Positions 33,692-43,625 of a stretch of DNA of 63,445 nt are shown here, one piece after another (position 1 is the first letter of the stretch; each line of letters starts with the position of its first letter). Under the pieces are notes generated by a model. It searched no databases and was not told where the DNA came from. It worked only from the letters and a program-made list of their open reading frames with translations. This stretch comes from Dehalococcoidia bacterium (GTDB lineage Bacteria; Chloroflexota; Dehalococcoidia; DSTF01; WHTK01), in contig WHTK01000020.1 of the NCBI GenBank assembly GCA_009377745.1, positions 1 to 63,445 on the forward strand, written 5' to 3'. Position numbers and translations under genes: made by a program.

Positions 33692-34253
33692 GGATTTCGC
33701 CTCTTCAAGCTGAATTGGCGGCGGGGCATCTACAGACTAGGCAAGCGTCTGGGCTCCGGAGATAAAGGGCCGGCATGGCGCCATTTCGAAAACCTCGCGT
33801 AGCGCTTATACCGGACCATCCCGACGACCACGCCCCCGTCCCTGTCCCTGTCATTCCGAGGCACGAGGAATCTCGCCCGCGCGAGACCTAACTCCCTTAG
33901 ACTCTCGTCGTCATAGCCCAACCGCCTCTGTCAACCAACCTCGAATAGCATCCTGAGCCTGTCGAAGGCCGCGCTCTCTCCCGGCCGATGCCGCACCTCC
34001 ATCCCGACGGCCACGCCCCCATCCCTGTCATTCCGAGGCACGAGGAATCTCGCCCGCGCGAGACCCAACTCCCCTTAGACTCTCGTCGTCACAGCCCAAC
34101 CATCACTGCCAACCAACCTCCACCAGCGATCTCCGTGCCCTGGCCGCCCTCCCAGCCCATCCCTACGACGTCTCTCCGCCTCGATTCCCTGCCCCGAAGA
34201 CGCCGGGAGCTTGCCGGGGACGGCGGCGTTGGCTAGGGTTGGCTTGAGGCGAG
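33692..34253. repeat. Gene-free region with a duplicated block of about 125 bp
   Basis: 33815-33940 and 33998-34121 are near-identical: CATCCCGACG, CCTGTCATTCCGAGGCACGA, GAATCTCGCCCGCGCGAGAC, CTTAGACTCTCGTCGTCA and AGCCCAACC occur in the same order in both. Between them is CATCCTGAGCCTGTCGAAGG, another dispersed repeat type. No gene seen. Confidence 0.75.
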
Positions 34254-34457
34254 ATGGACGTCCCTGATCCGGTACTGGTCGAGGCGCTGCTGGCGCGAGA
34301 CGGCCGGCGGCAGAGGCTGTCGCACACGGCGGCGGGTCCCTGCCGCTACGCGGAGCTGTACGCGGAAAGTAGCTGCCCCTGGTGTGAGGCGGAGCAGCGG
34401 CGCCCGCGGCAGGAGCCGCCCGTGGCCAGCCGGCCGCAGTCTGAGGCGAATGTTTAG
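34254..34457 (+). CDS. Small hypothetical protein
   Basis: 67 residues starting MDVPDPVLVEALLARDGRRQ, with a SSCPWCEAEQRR segment containing a CxxC pair. No family recognised. It is preceded by GAGGCGAG. It may be a real small protein or chance; composition matches surrounding coding DNA. Confidence 0.4.
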   Translation: MDVPDPVLVEALLARDGRRQRLSHTAAGPCRYAELYAESSCPWCEAEQRRPRQEPPVASRPQSEANV

Positions 34458-34510
34458 GGCGATTTAACGCCGGCTTTACCACCGATTGCCGCCAGGGAGT
34501 ACCATAAAAG

Positions 34511-34534
34511 ACGAAGCCCGCCCCGTGGCTTCGT
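34511..34534 (+). terminator. Hairpin with T-rich tail just before the membrane HtrA gene
   Basis: ACGAAGCC-cgccccgt-GGCTTCGT then TGTTGTCTT, ending 9 nt before the ATG at 34544. It could terminate upstream transcription or sit in the 5' leader as a regulatory hairpin. Confidence 0.5.
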
Positions 34535-34543
34535 TGTTGTCTT

Positions 34544-35329
34544 ATGCTGTTACGCCAGTTACAACACTTCCGGACACCACTGACCGCACTGGGCGGCGCG
34601 CTCCTGGGCGTGGCGATTATGCTGGCTTATCTCCAACTCAATCCCCCCGGCGGACGCTTCGCGGACGCGGATATCCGCGCCCTGGCCGACCAGCAAATTT
34701 CCGAGATCACACCGACGCCGCCCCTGGAGCCGGAGGTCTACGCGATGTTGCGGCCGTCCGTGGTCCAGATCACGAAAGACGTGATGCAGCAGGGCCGCTC
34801 CGGCCAGGGCGTGGGCTCCGGCGTCGTGGTAGACCTCAACGGCAGCATCCTCACCTCCTATCACGTGGTGGCCGGCGGCGGCGAGCTCACGGTCAGCTTC
34901 TATGACGGCAGCACCGCCGAGGCTAGGATCGTCCAACAGCAGCCGGAGCGTGACCTGGCGATCATCCAGGTGACCAGCCTGCCTCAGGCCATCGAGCCGG
35001 CGGTGCTGGCCGGCGGCGTTCGCCAGGGAGACGCGGTGCTGGCGATGGGTTCGCCGTTTGCGCTGGAGGGCAGCGTCAGCTCCGGCGTGGTCAGCGCCCT
35101 GGGCCGCAACTTCGTCGTCGAGGAGACGGGACAGGTGCTGCAAGACATGATCCAGTTCGACGCTGCCGTGAACCCCGGTAACTCCGGCGGCCCGCTGGTC
35201 GATCTCAACGGCCGCGTCGTCGGTATCGTCACCGGCCTGATCAACCCCACGTCCGATCACGTTTTCGTCGGCATTGGCTTCGCCGTGCCGATCGAGAGCG
35301 CCTCCGGAATCATCGCGCCGCTCGGCTAG
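34544..35329 (+). CDS. Membrane-anchored HtrA-like serine protease lacking PDZ
   Basis: A 261-residue S1C protease. One N-terminal helix (PLTALGGALLGVAIMLAYL) anchors it, with the protease domain outside. The triad is visible in TSYHVV (His), ERDLAII (Asp) and GNSGGPL (Ser). It ends straight after the protease domain with no PDZ, unlike most DegS/HtrA proteins. It starts a run with moxR, DUF58 and VWA genes (31 nt to moxR), which hints at an envelope stress role. Confidence 0.85.
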   Translation: MLLRQLQHFRTPLTALGGALLGVAIMLAYLQLNPPGGRFADADIRALADQQISEITPTPPLEPEVYAMLRPSVVQITKDVMQQGRSGQGVGSGVVVDLNGSILTSYHVVAGGGELTVSFYDGSTAEARIVQQQPERDLAIIQVTSLPQAIEPAVLAGGVRQGDAVLAMGSPFALEGSVSSGVVSALGRNFVVEETGQVLQDMIQFDAAVNPGNSGGPLVDLNGRVVGIVTGLINPTSDHVFVGIGFAVPIESASGIIAPLG

Positions 35330-35360
35330 GAGCCACAGGCGACACCCCTGAAGGAGCCCC

Positions 35361-36422
<1,062 letters not shown>

Positions 36423-36424
36423 CG

Positions 36425-37387
36425 ATGGCGACTAACGAAGCCGTGACCATGACCCTGTCGCCGGGACGGCGCGCCGAGGACGCCGAGGTGCTCCTCAAGC
36501 GCCTCGACTGGCACGTGGTGCGGCGTCTGGACGGCATGCTTCAGGGCGACTACCGGTCGCTGTTTGCGGGCCACGGCTTCGACCTGGCCGAAGTGCGCGA
36601 GTACCAGCCGGAGGACGACATTCGCTACATGGACTGGAACGTCACGGCGCGCATGGACCACCCCTACGTGCGCCAGTACATCGAGGACAGGGAGATCACG
36701 GCCTGGCTGCTGCTAGACCTGTCGCCGTCGGTGGACTTCGGCACGACCGTGGCCAGGAAGCGCGACATCGTCGTCGATTTCGCGGCAGTCATGGCGCGAT
36801 TGCTGACGCGTCACGGCAACAAGGTCGGGGCGATGTTGTTCTCGCACGGCGTTGACGAGGTGCTGCCGCCGCGAGGCGGCCAGCTCCAAACCTTGCGGCT
36901 GGTACACCAGCTGACCCGCGCCGACCGCGGCCGGTCGCCGGGGGTGACCGACCTGGCAGCGATCCTGGAACGGGCGGGCGAGACCCTTAAGCGCCGCTCT
37001 CTGGTGTTCATCGTCTCAGACTTCATCAGCTCGTCGGGCTGGGAAGCGCCGCTGGCAAGGCTGGCGCAGCGCCACGAGGTGCTGGCCGCCTGGCTGAGCG
37101 ACCCGCGCGAGGAAGAGATACCGCCGATTGGGCCGCTGCTGCTTGAGGACGCGGAGACGGGCGAGCAGGTCTACGTCGATACGCGCGACCGGGGCTTCCA
37201 GACCCGCTTCCGGTCGCTGGTGGACGAGCGGCAGAAGCGGCTCTCGCGCAATTTCGCTCGCCACGGCATCGACCCGCTGCGGCTTTCGACGGACGGCGAC
37301 ATGGTGCAGGAGATCGCGCGTTTCGCCCACCTGAGGCGTGAGGCGCGCCGGCGGACGGCCGGGCAGGGGATGGGGACGGCGATATGA
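36425..37387 (+). CDS. DUF58-domain protein
   Basis: A 320-residue protein with the DUF58 signature DLAEVREYQPEDDIRYMDWN, an Arg/Asp-rich block, and the VWA-like WLLLDLSPSVDFGT. It probably works with the MoxR ATPase. The ATG at 36425 is chosen because it follows the moxR stop; an in-frame upstream ATG lies inside moxR. Stop overlaps the next gene as ATGA. Confidence 0.9.
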   Translation: MATNEAVTMTLSPGRRAEDAEVLLKRLDWHVVRRLDGMLQGDYRSLFAGHGFDLAEVREYQPEDDIRYMDWNVTARMDHPYVRQYIEDREITAWLLLDLSPSVDFGTTVARKRDIVVDFAAVMARLLTRHGNKVGAMLFSHGVDEVLPPRGGQLQTLRLVHQLTRADRGRSPGVTDLAAILERAGETLKRRSLVFIVSDFISSSGWEAPLARLAQRHEVLAAWLSDPREEEIPPIGPLLLEDAETGEQVYVDTRDRGFQTRFRSLVDERQKRLSRNFARHGIDPLRLSTDGDMVQEIARFAHLRREARRRTAGQGMGTAI

Positions 37388-38373
37388 CCTTCCAGTGGCC
37401 GATAGCGCTGGCTTTGCTCATCCTGGTGCCGCTGTTGGCCGGTCTCTACGTCTGGATGCAAACTCGAAGGCGCAAGTACGCGCTCCAGTATGCCAGTGTC
37501 TCGCTGGTGCAGCAGGCCGTGGGCAACGGTCCGGGGGTGCGGCGTCACGTGCCGGCCGTGCTCTACCTGCTGGCGCTGACGGCGATGGTCTTCGCCCTGG
37601 CGCGGCCCACGGCGACGATCCCGGTGGCGCAGAATACCGGCACCGTCATCCTCTCGATCGACGTGTCCGGCTCAATGCAGGCTGAGGACGTGGACCCGAA
37701 CCGCATGGAAGCCACGAAGCAGGCCGTGCGCGAGTTCGTGGAAAATCAGCCCAGGGGCGTGAAGATCGGCATCGTCACGTTTAGCGACTTCGCCGCCCTC
37801 GTGGCGCCGCCGACGCGCGAACGCAAGCCGGTCCTGGACGCGATCAACCGGATGCGGCCGCAGCGGGGCACCAACATCGGCTCCGGGCTGCAGGTCGCGC
37901 TCGACGCGATTTACGAAGACGGCGGCGATTTCGCGCCCGGGGCCGCGCCGACGCCAACGCCGCCGCGGGACGGCTCCAGGCCACCGGCAGCAACGATCGT
38001 CCTGCTCTCGGACGGGCAAAGCAACACGGGGCCGCCGCCGCTGCGGGTCGCCGAAGAAGCGCAGACCGCCGGCATCAAGGTCTATACCATCGGCATCGGC
38101 ACACCGGAAGGGACGATCCTCCAGATCCAGGGCCGCAACGTCTTCACCCGCCTGGACGAGGAGACGCTACAGGGCGTGGCCGAACTGACCGACGCCCGCT
38201 ACTTCGCCGCCGCCGACGAGGGCGAGCTACGCCAGATCTACGACGACCTGGCGCGGGAGCGGCTGATCGAGGACGAAGAGACGGAGATCACCTTCCTGCT
38301 CACCGGCCTCGCAATGCTGATCTCGATAGCGGCGGGCGGCCTCGGGCTGCTCTGGTTCAACCGGCTGCCCTAA
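37384..38373 (+). CDS. VWA-domain membrane protein, BatA-like
   Basis: A 329-residue protein. Two N-terminal helices (about 5-22 and 58-74) are followed by a von Willebrand factor A domain with the MIDAS motif DVSGSMQAED, and a C-terminal helix (TFLLTGLAMLISIAAGGLGLL). This is the aerotolerance BatA/BatB layout. Last gene of the HtrA-MoxR-DUF58-VWA run. Confidence 0.9.
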   Translation: MTFQWPIALALLILVPLLAGLYVWMQTRRRKYALQYASVSLVQQAVGNGPGVRRHVPAVLYLLALTAMVFALARPTATIPVAQNTGTVILSIDVSGSMQAEDVDPNRMEATKQAVREFVENQPRGVKIGIVTFSDFAALVAPPTRERKPVLDAINRMRPQRGTNIGSGLQVALDAIYEDGGDFAPGAAPTPTPPRDGSRPPAATIVLLSDGQSNTGPPPLRVAEEAQTAGIKVYTIGIGTPEGTILQIQGRNVFTRLDEETLQGVAELTDARYFAAADEGELRQIYDDLARERLIEDEETEITFLLTGLAMLISIAAGGLGLLWFNRLP

Positions 38374-38869
38374 GGCGACCCCTTCTCTTCTACCTGCAAA
38401 CCCGGTCAGCCGTAGCGGGCCATCGGTGGTTCCTGCCATTGCGAGCCATCGGCGCTAGCCGAGGCGTGGCAACCTTTGATCTCCCATCAGCCCTCACCAC
38501 GCCGCACAAGGCTGCATCGGGAGTCGGGCGGGCGTTTCTGTCATTGCGAGCCATCGGCACTAGCCGAGGCGTGGCAACCTTTGATCTCCCGTCAGCCATC
38601 ACCACGCCGTACAAGGCTGCAACGGCAGCTGGGCAGGCGCTTCTGCCATTGCGAGCCATCGGCGCTAGCCGAGGCGTGGCAACCTTTGATCTCCCGTCAG
38701 CCATCACCACGCCGTACAAGGGCCATCGGCAGTCGGGCAGGCGCTCCTGTCATTGCGAGCCGTCGACGCTAGCCGAGGCGTGGCAATCTTTGATCTCTCG
38801 TCAGCCCATTACCACCCAGAGCCGCCCGCTCAACCCCAAGCATCTCTCCGGCAGCAGCCAGCCGCGCTG
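38374..38869. repeat. Gene-free region: four tandem repeats of about 105 bp
   Basis: CATTGCGAGCC starts at 38437, 38542, 38647 and 38751 (period 105, 105, 104). Each copy continues GAGGCGTGGCA, ATCTTTGATCTC-like and TCACCACGCCGTACAAGGC blocks, the last diverged. The same unit occurs inverted at about 6616-6662. Because the period is 35 codons, spurious repetitive reading frames exist on both strands. Confidence 0.85.
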
Positions 38870-40093
38870 TCAGGTCTTCACCTTGACGGCCGCCCGCTGC
38901 GGCTTCTTTAGCGTCTCCGTCACCAGGAACGCCATCATCGCCGCGCCGGCCAGCCCGATGCCGCCGCTGGCGACGGACGCCAGCGCCAGGCTGCCGATGC
39001 CCGTAAGGCCGCTGATGATCAGCGGCCCGCCCGCCAGACCTATATCGCTGACGAGTCGCCATACACCCAGAAACTCGCCGCGCCCCACCTCGGGAGCAAA
39101 GTCGGCGCCGAGGGTCATATTGATGCCGGAGCCAAAGCCGTTGCCTACGCCGGTGATGATGGCGACAGACATGAAGGTCAGGAAGTCGTTGGTCAAGGGT
39201 AAGATCAGCAACCCGACCGCCATGGTGGCAAGACAGGGCACCCCGGCCCATTTACGGCCCCAGGTGTCCATGATCGCCCCGACCGGGTAGAAAACGGCGG
39301 CATCGATGAGGAAGGAAAGGCCGGTGAGCAGGCCGATCTGCGCCACATCGAGGCCGATCTCGTCGCCCCAGAGCGGCAGGAAGATGAGACGGGCCTGGCG
39401 CAGGAGCATCAGGATGATGATCGGCGGGCCGGCCGTGAGGAAGACCTTGCGGTTATCGATGATGGTGCCGGCCAGCCGTCCGCCCAGGCCGTGGCCGCCC
39501 AGCTCCTCTGAGCCGCCGCTCTCCCGGGCCAGGATGAACATGATCGCCGCCGCGCCGATGCCGCAGACCGCCTGCGCGTAGAACGCCGATTCGAGGCCGA
39601 GGTGCTGGCCCAGGAAACCACCGATCACGGGGCCGATGAAGTTGCCGACGCGGTTCATGCCGCCGAGCATCGATAGGGCGCGCCCGCGGACCTGGATCGG
39701 CGCTTCCTCCGTGACGTAGGCGAGGCGGGCAATCTGCCAGAAGGCCCAGCCCATGCCCATCAACAGCGAGAGCGCCCCGAGGACGGCGGGCGAGGGGCTG
39801 AAGGCAGCGCCGACGGCGACGATCGCGATCAGGGCGGTGCCGAGCACCATGACGCCCTTGTCGCCCCACCGGGAGACGGCGACTCCGGCCGGCATGTCAC
39901 CCAGGAGCTGGCCGATGCCGCGCATGGCGACGATGATCGCCGCCGCCGCGACCGACGCGCCGAGGTCCTTGGCGAAGAGCGGGATGATCGGGATGACGGC
40001 GCCCTGGCCGATGGAGAACAGGATTGTCGGGATGTAGACGCTGAAGGTCAGGGAGCTGAGGCGGAACGGTCGCTGGTCCGAGGCGTTACTCAC
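38870..40093 (-). CDS. Major facilitator superfamily transporter
   Basis: A 407-residue protein with about 12 hydrophobic helices in two halves. Motif A-like loops RGIGQLLGDMPAG...RWGDK and MDTWGRKW follow helices 2 and 8. Most similar in layout to drug or sugar efflux MFS proteins; substrate unknown. Divergent from the universal stress gene. Confidence 0.87.
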   Translation of the reverse strand: MSNASDQRPFRLSSLTFSVYIPTILFSIGQGAVIPIIPLFAKDLGASVAAAAIIVAMRGIGQLLGDMPAGVAVSRWGDKGVMVLGTALIAIVAVGAAFSPSPAVLGALSLLMGMGWAFWQIARLAYVTEEAPIQVRGRALSMLGGMNRVGNFIGPVIGGFLGQHLGLESAFYAQAVCGIGAAAIMFILARESGGSEELGGHGLGGRLAGTIIDNRKVFLTAGPPIIILMLLRQARLIFLPLWGDEIGLDVAQIGLLTGLSFLIDAAVFYPVGAIMDTWGRKWAGVPCLATMAVGLLILPLTNDFLTFMSVAIITGVGNGFGSGINMTLGADFAPEVGRGEFLGVWRLVSDIGLAGGPLIISGLTGIGSLALASVASGGIGLAGAAMMAFLVTETLKKPQRAAVKVKT

Positions 40094-40194
40094 CTACGAA
40101 TCCTACCCCTCGCGGCTGCAACGAGGAACGAAGGCCCGATGAGGTATAGCCCCCAGCGCGTGAGTTAATACCGTGAGAGGCGTAGAATTAGCGT

Positions 40195-40677
40195 ATGTAT
40201 GAACACATTCTGGTACCACTCGATGGCTCTGAACTGGCTGAGGCCGTGCTGGAGCACGTCACGCCGATCGCGGAGAAGTTCAGCTCTGAGCTGATCCTCC
40301 TCGAGGTAGTCCCCACCTTCGCCGAGCTCGTCGGCCAGACGATGCCGCGCGAGACCTTCGCCTCGCCGACCGTGGTCGACCTCAGCGTCGACGCGGCCGA
40401 GGAAGCGCACGAGAGCGAGCAGGTGCAGGCCGTGACCTACCTGGAGGCAAAGAAGAAGGAGCTGGAGGCCAGAGGGCTAAAAGCCACTGTACTGGTCTAC
40501 GAGCATGCCTCCACGCCTGCCGGCATCCTGGCCGCCGCCGAGGAGTCCGGCGCCGACCTGGTCGCTATGTCCACCCACGGGCGCTCCGGACTCGGCAGAG
40601 CAGTCTTCGGCAGCGTGGCGGACGAGGTCATGCGCAAGACGGGCCTGCCGGTGCTGCTGATCCGCAAGCAGGAGTAG
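40195..40677 (+). CDS. Universal stress protein (UspA family)
   Basis: 160 residues starting YEHILVPLDGSELAEAVLEH. The ATP-binding signature STHGRSGLGRAVFGSVAD is near the C-terminus, then VLLIRK. It probably binds ATP. The large inverted repeat at 40681-40789 begins 3 nt after its stop. Confidence 0.92.
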   Translation: MYEHILVPLDGSELAEAVLEHVTPIAEKFSSELILLEVVPTFAELVGQTMPRETFASPTVVDLSVDAAEEAHESEQVQAVTYLEAKKKELEARGLKATVLVYEHASTPAGILAAAEESGADLVAMSTHGRSGLGRAVFGSVADEVMRKTGLPVLLIRKQE

Positions 40678-40680
40678 AAA

Positions 40681-40789
40681 CCCCACCACCCGACCCACGG
40701 GCATACGGGCATGCTGCCGCGCATACTCCATAAACCTACGACACTATGCCCGTATGCGCGGCAGCATGCCCGTGGGTCGGGTGGTGGGG
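40681..40789. repeat. Long inverted repeat (37-bp arms)
   Basis: The left arm 40681-40725 starts CCCCACCACCCGACCCACGG and the right arm 40753-40789 ends GGGTCGGGTGGTGGGG. They are complementary over 37 bp except for an extra ACGGGCAT octamer in the left arm. The loop is 27 nt. The octamer relates to the GCCCGTAT repeats at 29790. It could be a bidirectional terminator. Confidence 0.85.
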
Positions 40790-40840
40790 TGGTGGTGCGG
40801 GGCCTCGACGCGTTTTAGTTATGGTAGTAGTCTTAAGCCG

Positions 40841-40869
40841 TTGACATCACAGCATCGCCAAACTAGATT
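40841..40869 (+). promoter_or_regulatory. Sigma-70-type promoter for the nitrite/sulfite reductase gene
   Basis: TTGACA (40841-40846), 17-nt spacer, TAGATT (40864-40869). The start codon is 52 nt downstream, and the intervening DNA is AT-rich. Confidence 0.6.
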
Positions 40870-40920
40870 ATGTATATTGTTTGTCAACATTATCGACTTT
40901 AGGTCTCACGAGGCGCATTC

Positions 40921-42786
40921 ATGACTAGCAACGCCAAATCCGACGCCCCGAAGCTTCATCCCAAGGTCCCCACGGAGATCAAGCCCGGACACATCCTGCG
41001 CATCGATTACGACGAGATCGACCAGTTCCAGGAGCGAGCGCAGAAGTTCCGCATAGGTGACGAGGAGCAGACCGAGTTCCAGCTCTTCCGCCTCTCGCGC
41101 GGCGTCTACGGCCAGCGTCAGGAAGACAACCAGATGATGCGGATCAAGCTGCCGGCCGGTGGTGTGACCTCCGACCAGCTGGAAGCGCTCGCCGACGTCT
41201 CGGAGAAGTACTCCGGCCTGGAGCGCGGCCACATCACCACGCGCGAGAACTTCCAGTTCCACTTCGTCAACCTGGATGACACCGCCGACGTGATGCGCAT
41301 CATCGGCGCCGCCGGCCTCACCACCCGCGAAGCCTGCGCCCACACCGTGCGCAACGTCACCGGCTGCCCCTTCGCCGGCATCTGCCACGACGAGGAATTC
41401 GACACCACGCCCTACCTGGCCGCTTACGCGCGCAACATGCTGCGCAACCCGATCTGCCAGCGCCTGCCGCGCAAGTTCAAGACCGCCTTCTCCGGTTGCG
41501 CCAGCGACTGCGCCGGCACCCCCTTCCACGACCTCGGCTTCCTGGCCAAGAAGCAGACCGGCGACCAGGGCAACGAGGTCTGGGGTTTCGAATTGCGGGT
41601 CGGCGGCGGCACCTCGACCATGCCGCGCCAGGCCGACGTAATCTGGGACTTCGCCCGCGTCGACAACGGCGACTACATCAAGGTCGCGGAAGCCATCCTG
41701 CGGGTCTTCGACCGCGAGGGTGACCTGCCGGGCCTCCTGCGCAAGAACCTCAACAAGGCGCGCATCAAGTTCCTCCTCCACAAGATCGGCGCCGAGGCCT
41801 TCAAGGCCAAGGTCGTCGAGGAGCTGGAGAAGGACTGGGCCAAGAACGCCACCTACGACATGGAGGCGCTGACTCAGCTGGCCGAAGAAGGCCCCAGCGA
41901 GCCCGTCGCCGCCGACAACGCGGCGCCAATGGACGGCTACGAGCGGTGGCGCCGCACCAACGTCCAGCAGCAGAAGCAGGACGGCTTCTACAGCGTCAGC
42001 CTGACCATCGCCATGGGCAACCTCGTCACCTTCCAGTTCCGGGAGCTGGCGCGGGTCATGCGCCAGTACTCCGGCGGCAACGCCCGCACCAACCAGAACC
42101 AGAACATGGTGCTGCGCTACGTGCGGCCGGAGTCGCTGCCGCAGCTCTACAGGGAGCTCAACGCCATCGGCCTGGGTGACCCGGACGCGGACCTGATCGC
42201 CGACGTCGTGGCCTGTCCCGGCGCCGATAGCTGCAAGCTCGCGATCACGGCCTCGAACCAGGCCGGCTACAGCATGCGCGAGCACATGATCGCCTTTGAC
42301 TATGCCGACCCGGAGGTCCAGAAGGTCAGCGTCAAGATTAGTGGCTGCCCCAACGGCTGCGGTCAGCACCACCTCGCCGGCATCGGCCTCCAGGGCTCTT
42401 CCTACAAGGTAGGCAAGCTCGAAGTCCCCTGCTACGACATCTTCGTCGGCGGCGCCGGTTACCACGGGGCCGGGCGCTATGCCACGCGCGTCTCGCGCGT
42501 CCTGGCCAAGAAGGCGCATCTCGCCATCGATAAGATCCTCCAGGTCTACCAGGCCGAACGCACGTCGGACAGCGAGAGCTTCTTCGACTTCGTCGACCGC
42601 GTCGGCCCCAAGCACTTCGAGCAGCCGCTCGAGGAGTTCAAGTGGGTCGGCTCCCTGGCCGAAGACACCGAGATGTACATGGACTGGGGCCAGAGCGACC
42701 TGTTCGAGGTCATCCGCGGCGAAGGCGAGTGCGCGGCCGGCGAAGTGCCGATCGTCCGCGTGCCCACCGCAATCGACGTCCCGTAA
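40921..42786 (+). CDS. Sirohaem-type nitrite/sulfite reductase
   Basis: A 621-residue protein of the NirA/SiR family with both ferredoxin-like and sirohaem halves. The 4Fe-4S/sirohaem motif is CPGADSC and CPNGC in the C-terminal half. The N-terminal half keeps ITTRENFQFHFV, TGCPFAGIC and FSGCASDC. It reduces nitrite or sulfite by six electrons using ferredoxin; which substrate cannot be told. Own promoter, no operon partner; no sirohaem genes nearby. Confidence 0.87.
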   Translation: MTSNAKSDAPKLHPKVPTEIKPGHILRIDYDEIDQFQERAQKFRIGDEEQTEFQLFRLSRGVYGQRQEDNQMMRIKLPAGGVTSDQLEALADVSEKYSGLERGHITTRENFQFHFVNLDDTADVMRIIGAAGLTTREACAHTVRNVTGCPFAGICHDEEFDTTPYLAAYARNMLRNPICQRLPRKFKTAFSGCASDCAGTPFHDLGFLAKKQTGDQGNEVWGFELRVGGGTSTMPRQADVIWDFARVDNGDYIKVAEAILRVFDREGDLPGLLRKNLNKARIKFLLHKIGAEAFKAKVVEELEKDWAKNATYDMEALTQLAEEGPSEPVAADNAAPMDGYERWRRTNVQQQKQDGFYSVSLTIAMGNLVTFQFRELARVMRQYSGGNARTNQNQNMVLRYVRPESLPQLYRELNAIGLGDPDADLIADVVACPGADSCKLAITASNQAGYSMREHMIAFDYADPEVQKVSVKISGCPNGCGQHHLAGIGLQGSSYKVGKLEVPCYDIFVGGAGYHGAGRYATRVSRVLAKKAHLAIDKILQVYQAERTSDSESFFDFVDRVGPKHFEQPLEEFKWVGSLAEDTEMYMDWGQSDLFEVIRGEGECAAGEVPIVRVPTAIDVP

Positions 42787-42804
42787 CGTAGTCCGGCGAA
42801 CGGC

Positions 42805-42832
42805 GTAGGGGCGCAGCATGCTGCGCCCCTAC
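42805..42832. repeat. 28-bp perfect palindrome, copy 2
   Basis: Same 28-bp palindrome as 6097-6124, here followed by CTTTTTATG. It lies between two convergent genes and probably ends the reductase transcript. Confidence 0.85.
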
Positions 42833-42842
42833 TTTTTATGCG

Positions 42843-43508
42843 TTATGCGCCCTGGTTGCGTTTACGGCGCTCAATCTCCGCTTGCGTCGGCTCTTCGAGG
42901 GCGAAGGAGCCAGTTTCGACCTCGCCGCCGGCCTGGTAGGTGAGCAGAAGCACGCCCTTCGGGGAGATCTTCGATGCCGTGAGCTCCAGGCCGTCCGGCA
43001 GCGTGCCCTGGTCAAAGAGGCGCTTGCCCTCGCCGAGGATTACCGGGCAGACGTAGAGCCGGAACTCGTCGACCAGGTTGTGCTGCAGCAGGGTTTGAAT
43101 CAGATTGCTGCTGCCGTGGACCTGGATCTCGCCGTCCGTCTCGTTTTTCAGCTTGGCCACGGACTCGGGTACCGGCTGGCTCAGGATGGTCGTCTTGTCC
43201 CAGGTCACCTTGTCGAGGGTCTTGGAGGCGACAAATTTAGGCACGCGGTTGAGCGGCACAGCAATCGGGTCGCCCTGGTCGGTGACGTAGGGCCAGTGGG
43301 CCGCGAAGATCTCGTAGGTGCGGCGACCTAGGAGCAGGGCGTCCATCTTGTTGATCGAATCCGTCATGACCTCGCCCATCAGGTCATCGGAATAGGGCAC
43401 TACCCAGCCACCCTTGTCGAAGCCGCCGCTGGGGTCCTCCTGCGGGCCACCGGGCGCCTGCATGACGCCGTCCAGCGAGATCATCGTATTGAGGATCAGT
43501 CTTGCCAT
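42843..43508 (-). CDS. Dihydrofolate reductase-family protein, paralogue 3
   Basis: A 221-residue protein, ARLILNTMISLDGVMQAPGG at the N-terminus, DALLLGRRTYEIFAAHW, then CPVILGEGKRLFDQG. It resembles paralogue 2 at 12028 more than paralogue 1. The start at 43508 has the SD GGAGGGG; an in-frame ATG further upstream would add 39 residues that do not look conserved. Substrate unknown. Confidence 0.85.
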   Translation of the reverse strand: MARLILNTMISLDGVMQAPGGPQEDPSGGFDKGGWVVPYSDDLMGEVMTDSINKMDALLLGRRTYEIFAAHWPYVTDQGDPIAVPLNRVPKFVASKTLDKVTWDKTTILSQPVPESVAKLKNETDGEIQVHGSSNLIQTLLQHNLVDEFRLYVCPVILGEGKRLFDQGTLPDGLELTASKISPKGVLLLTYQAGGEVETGSFALEEPTQAEIERRKRNQGA

Positions 43509-43625
43509 GAGCGCCCCCTCCAATCTGCCTTTCGCGTCCGAAAACCCACGATAGCATCCCTCGGGTCTACAAAATGGGCCATGTGCAGCAACGGCCGTTA
43601 CACTGAGGTAGCAAGGGAGTGACAC

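Noticed and set aside
38439..39290. Long plus-strand reading frame with repeating peptide RAIGASRGVATFDLP, and a matching minus-strand one at 38390-38719
   Set aside because: Both come from the 105-bp DNA repeat, whose period is divisible by three. The plus-strand frame continues antisense into the MFS gene. No SD and no recognisable protein.
40906..42819. 637-codon minus-strand reading frame opposite the nitrite/sulfite reductase gene
   Set aside because: Antisense shadow caused by high GC; the plus strand holds all family motifs. The same applies to long antisense frames opposite carB (55951-57555) and in the ClpB region (100-1131).
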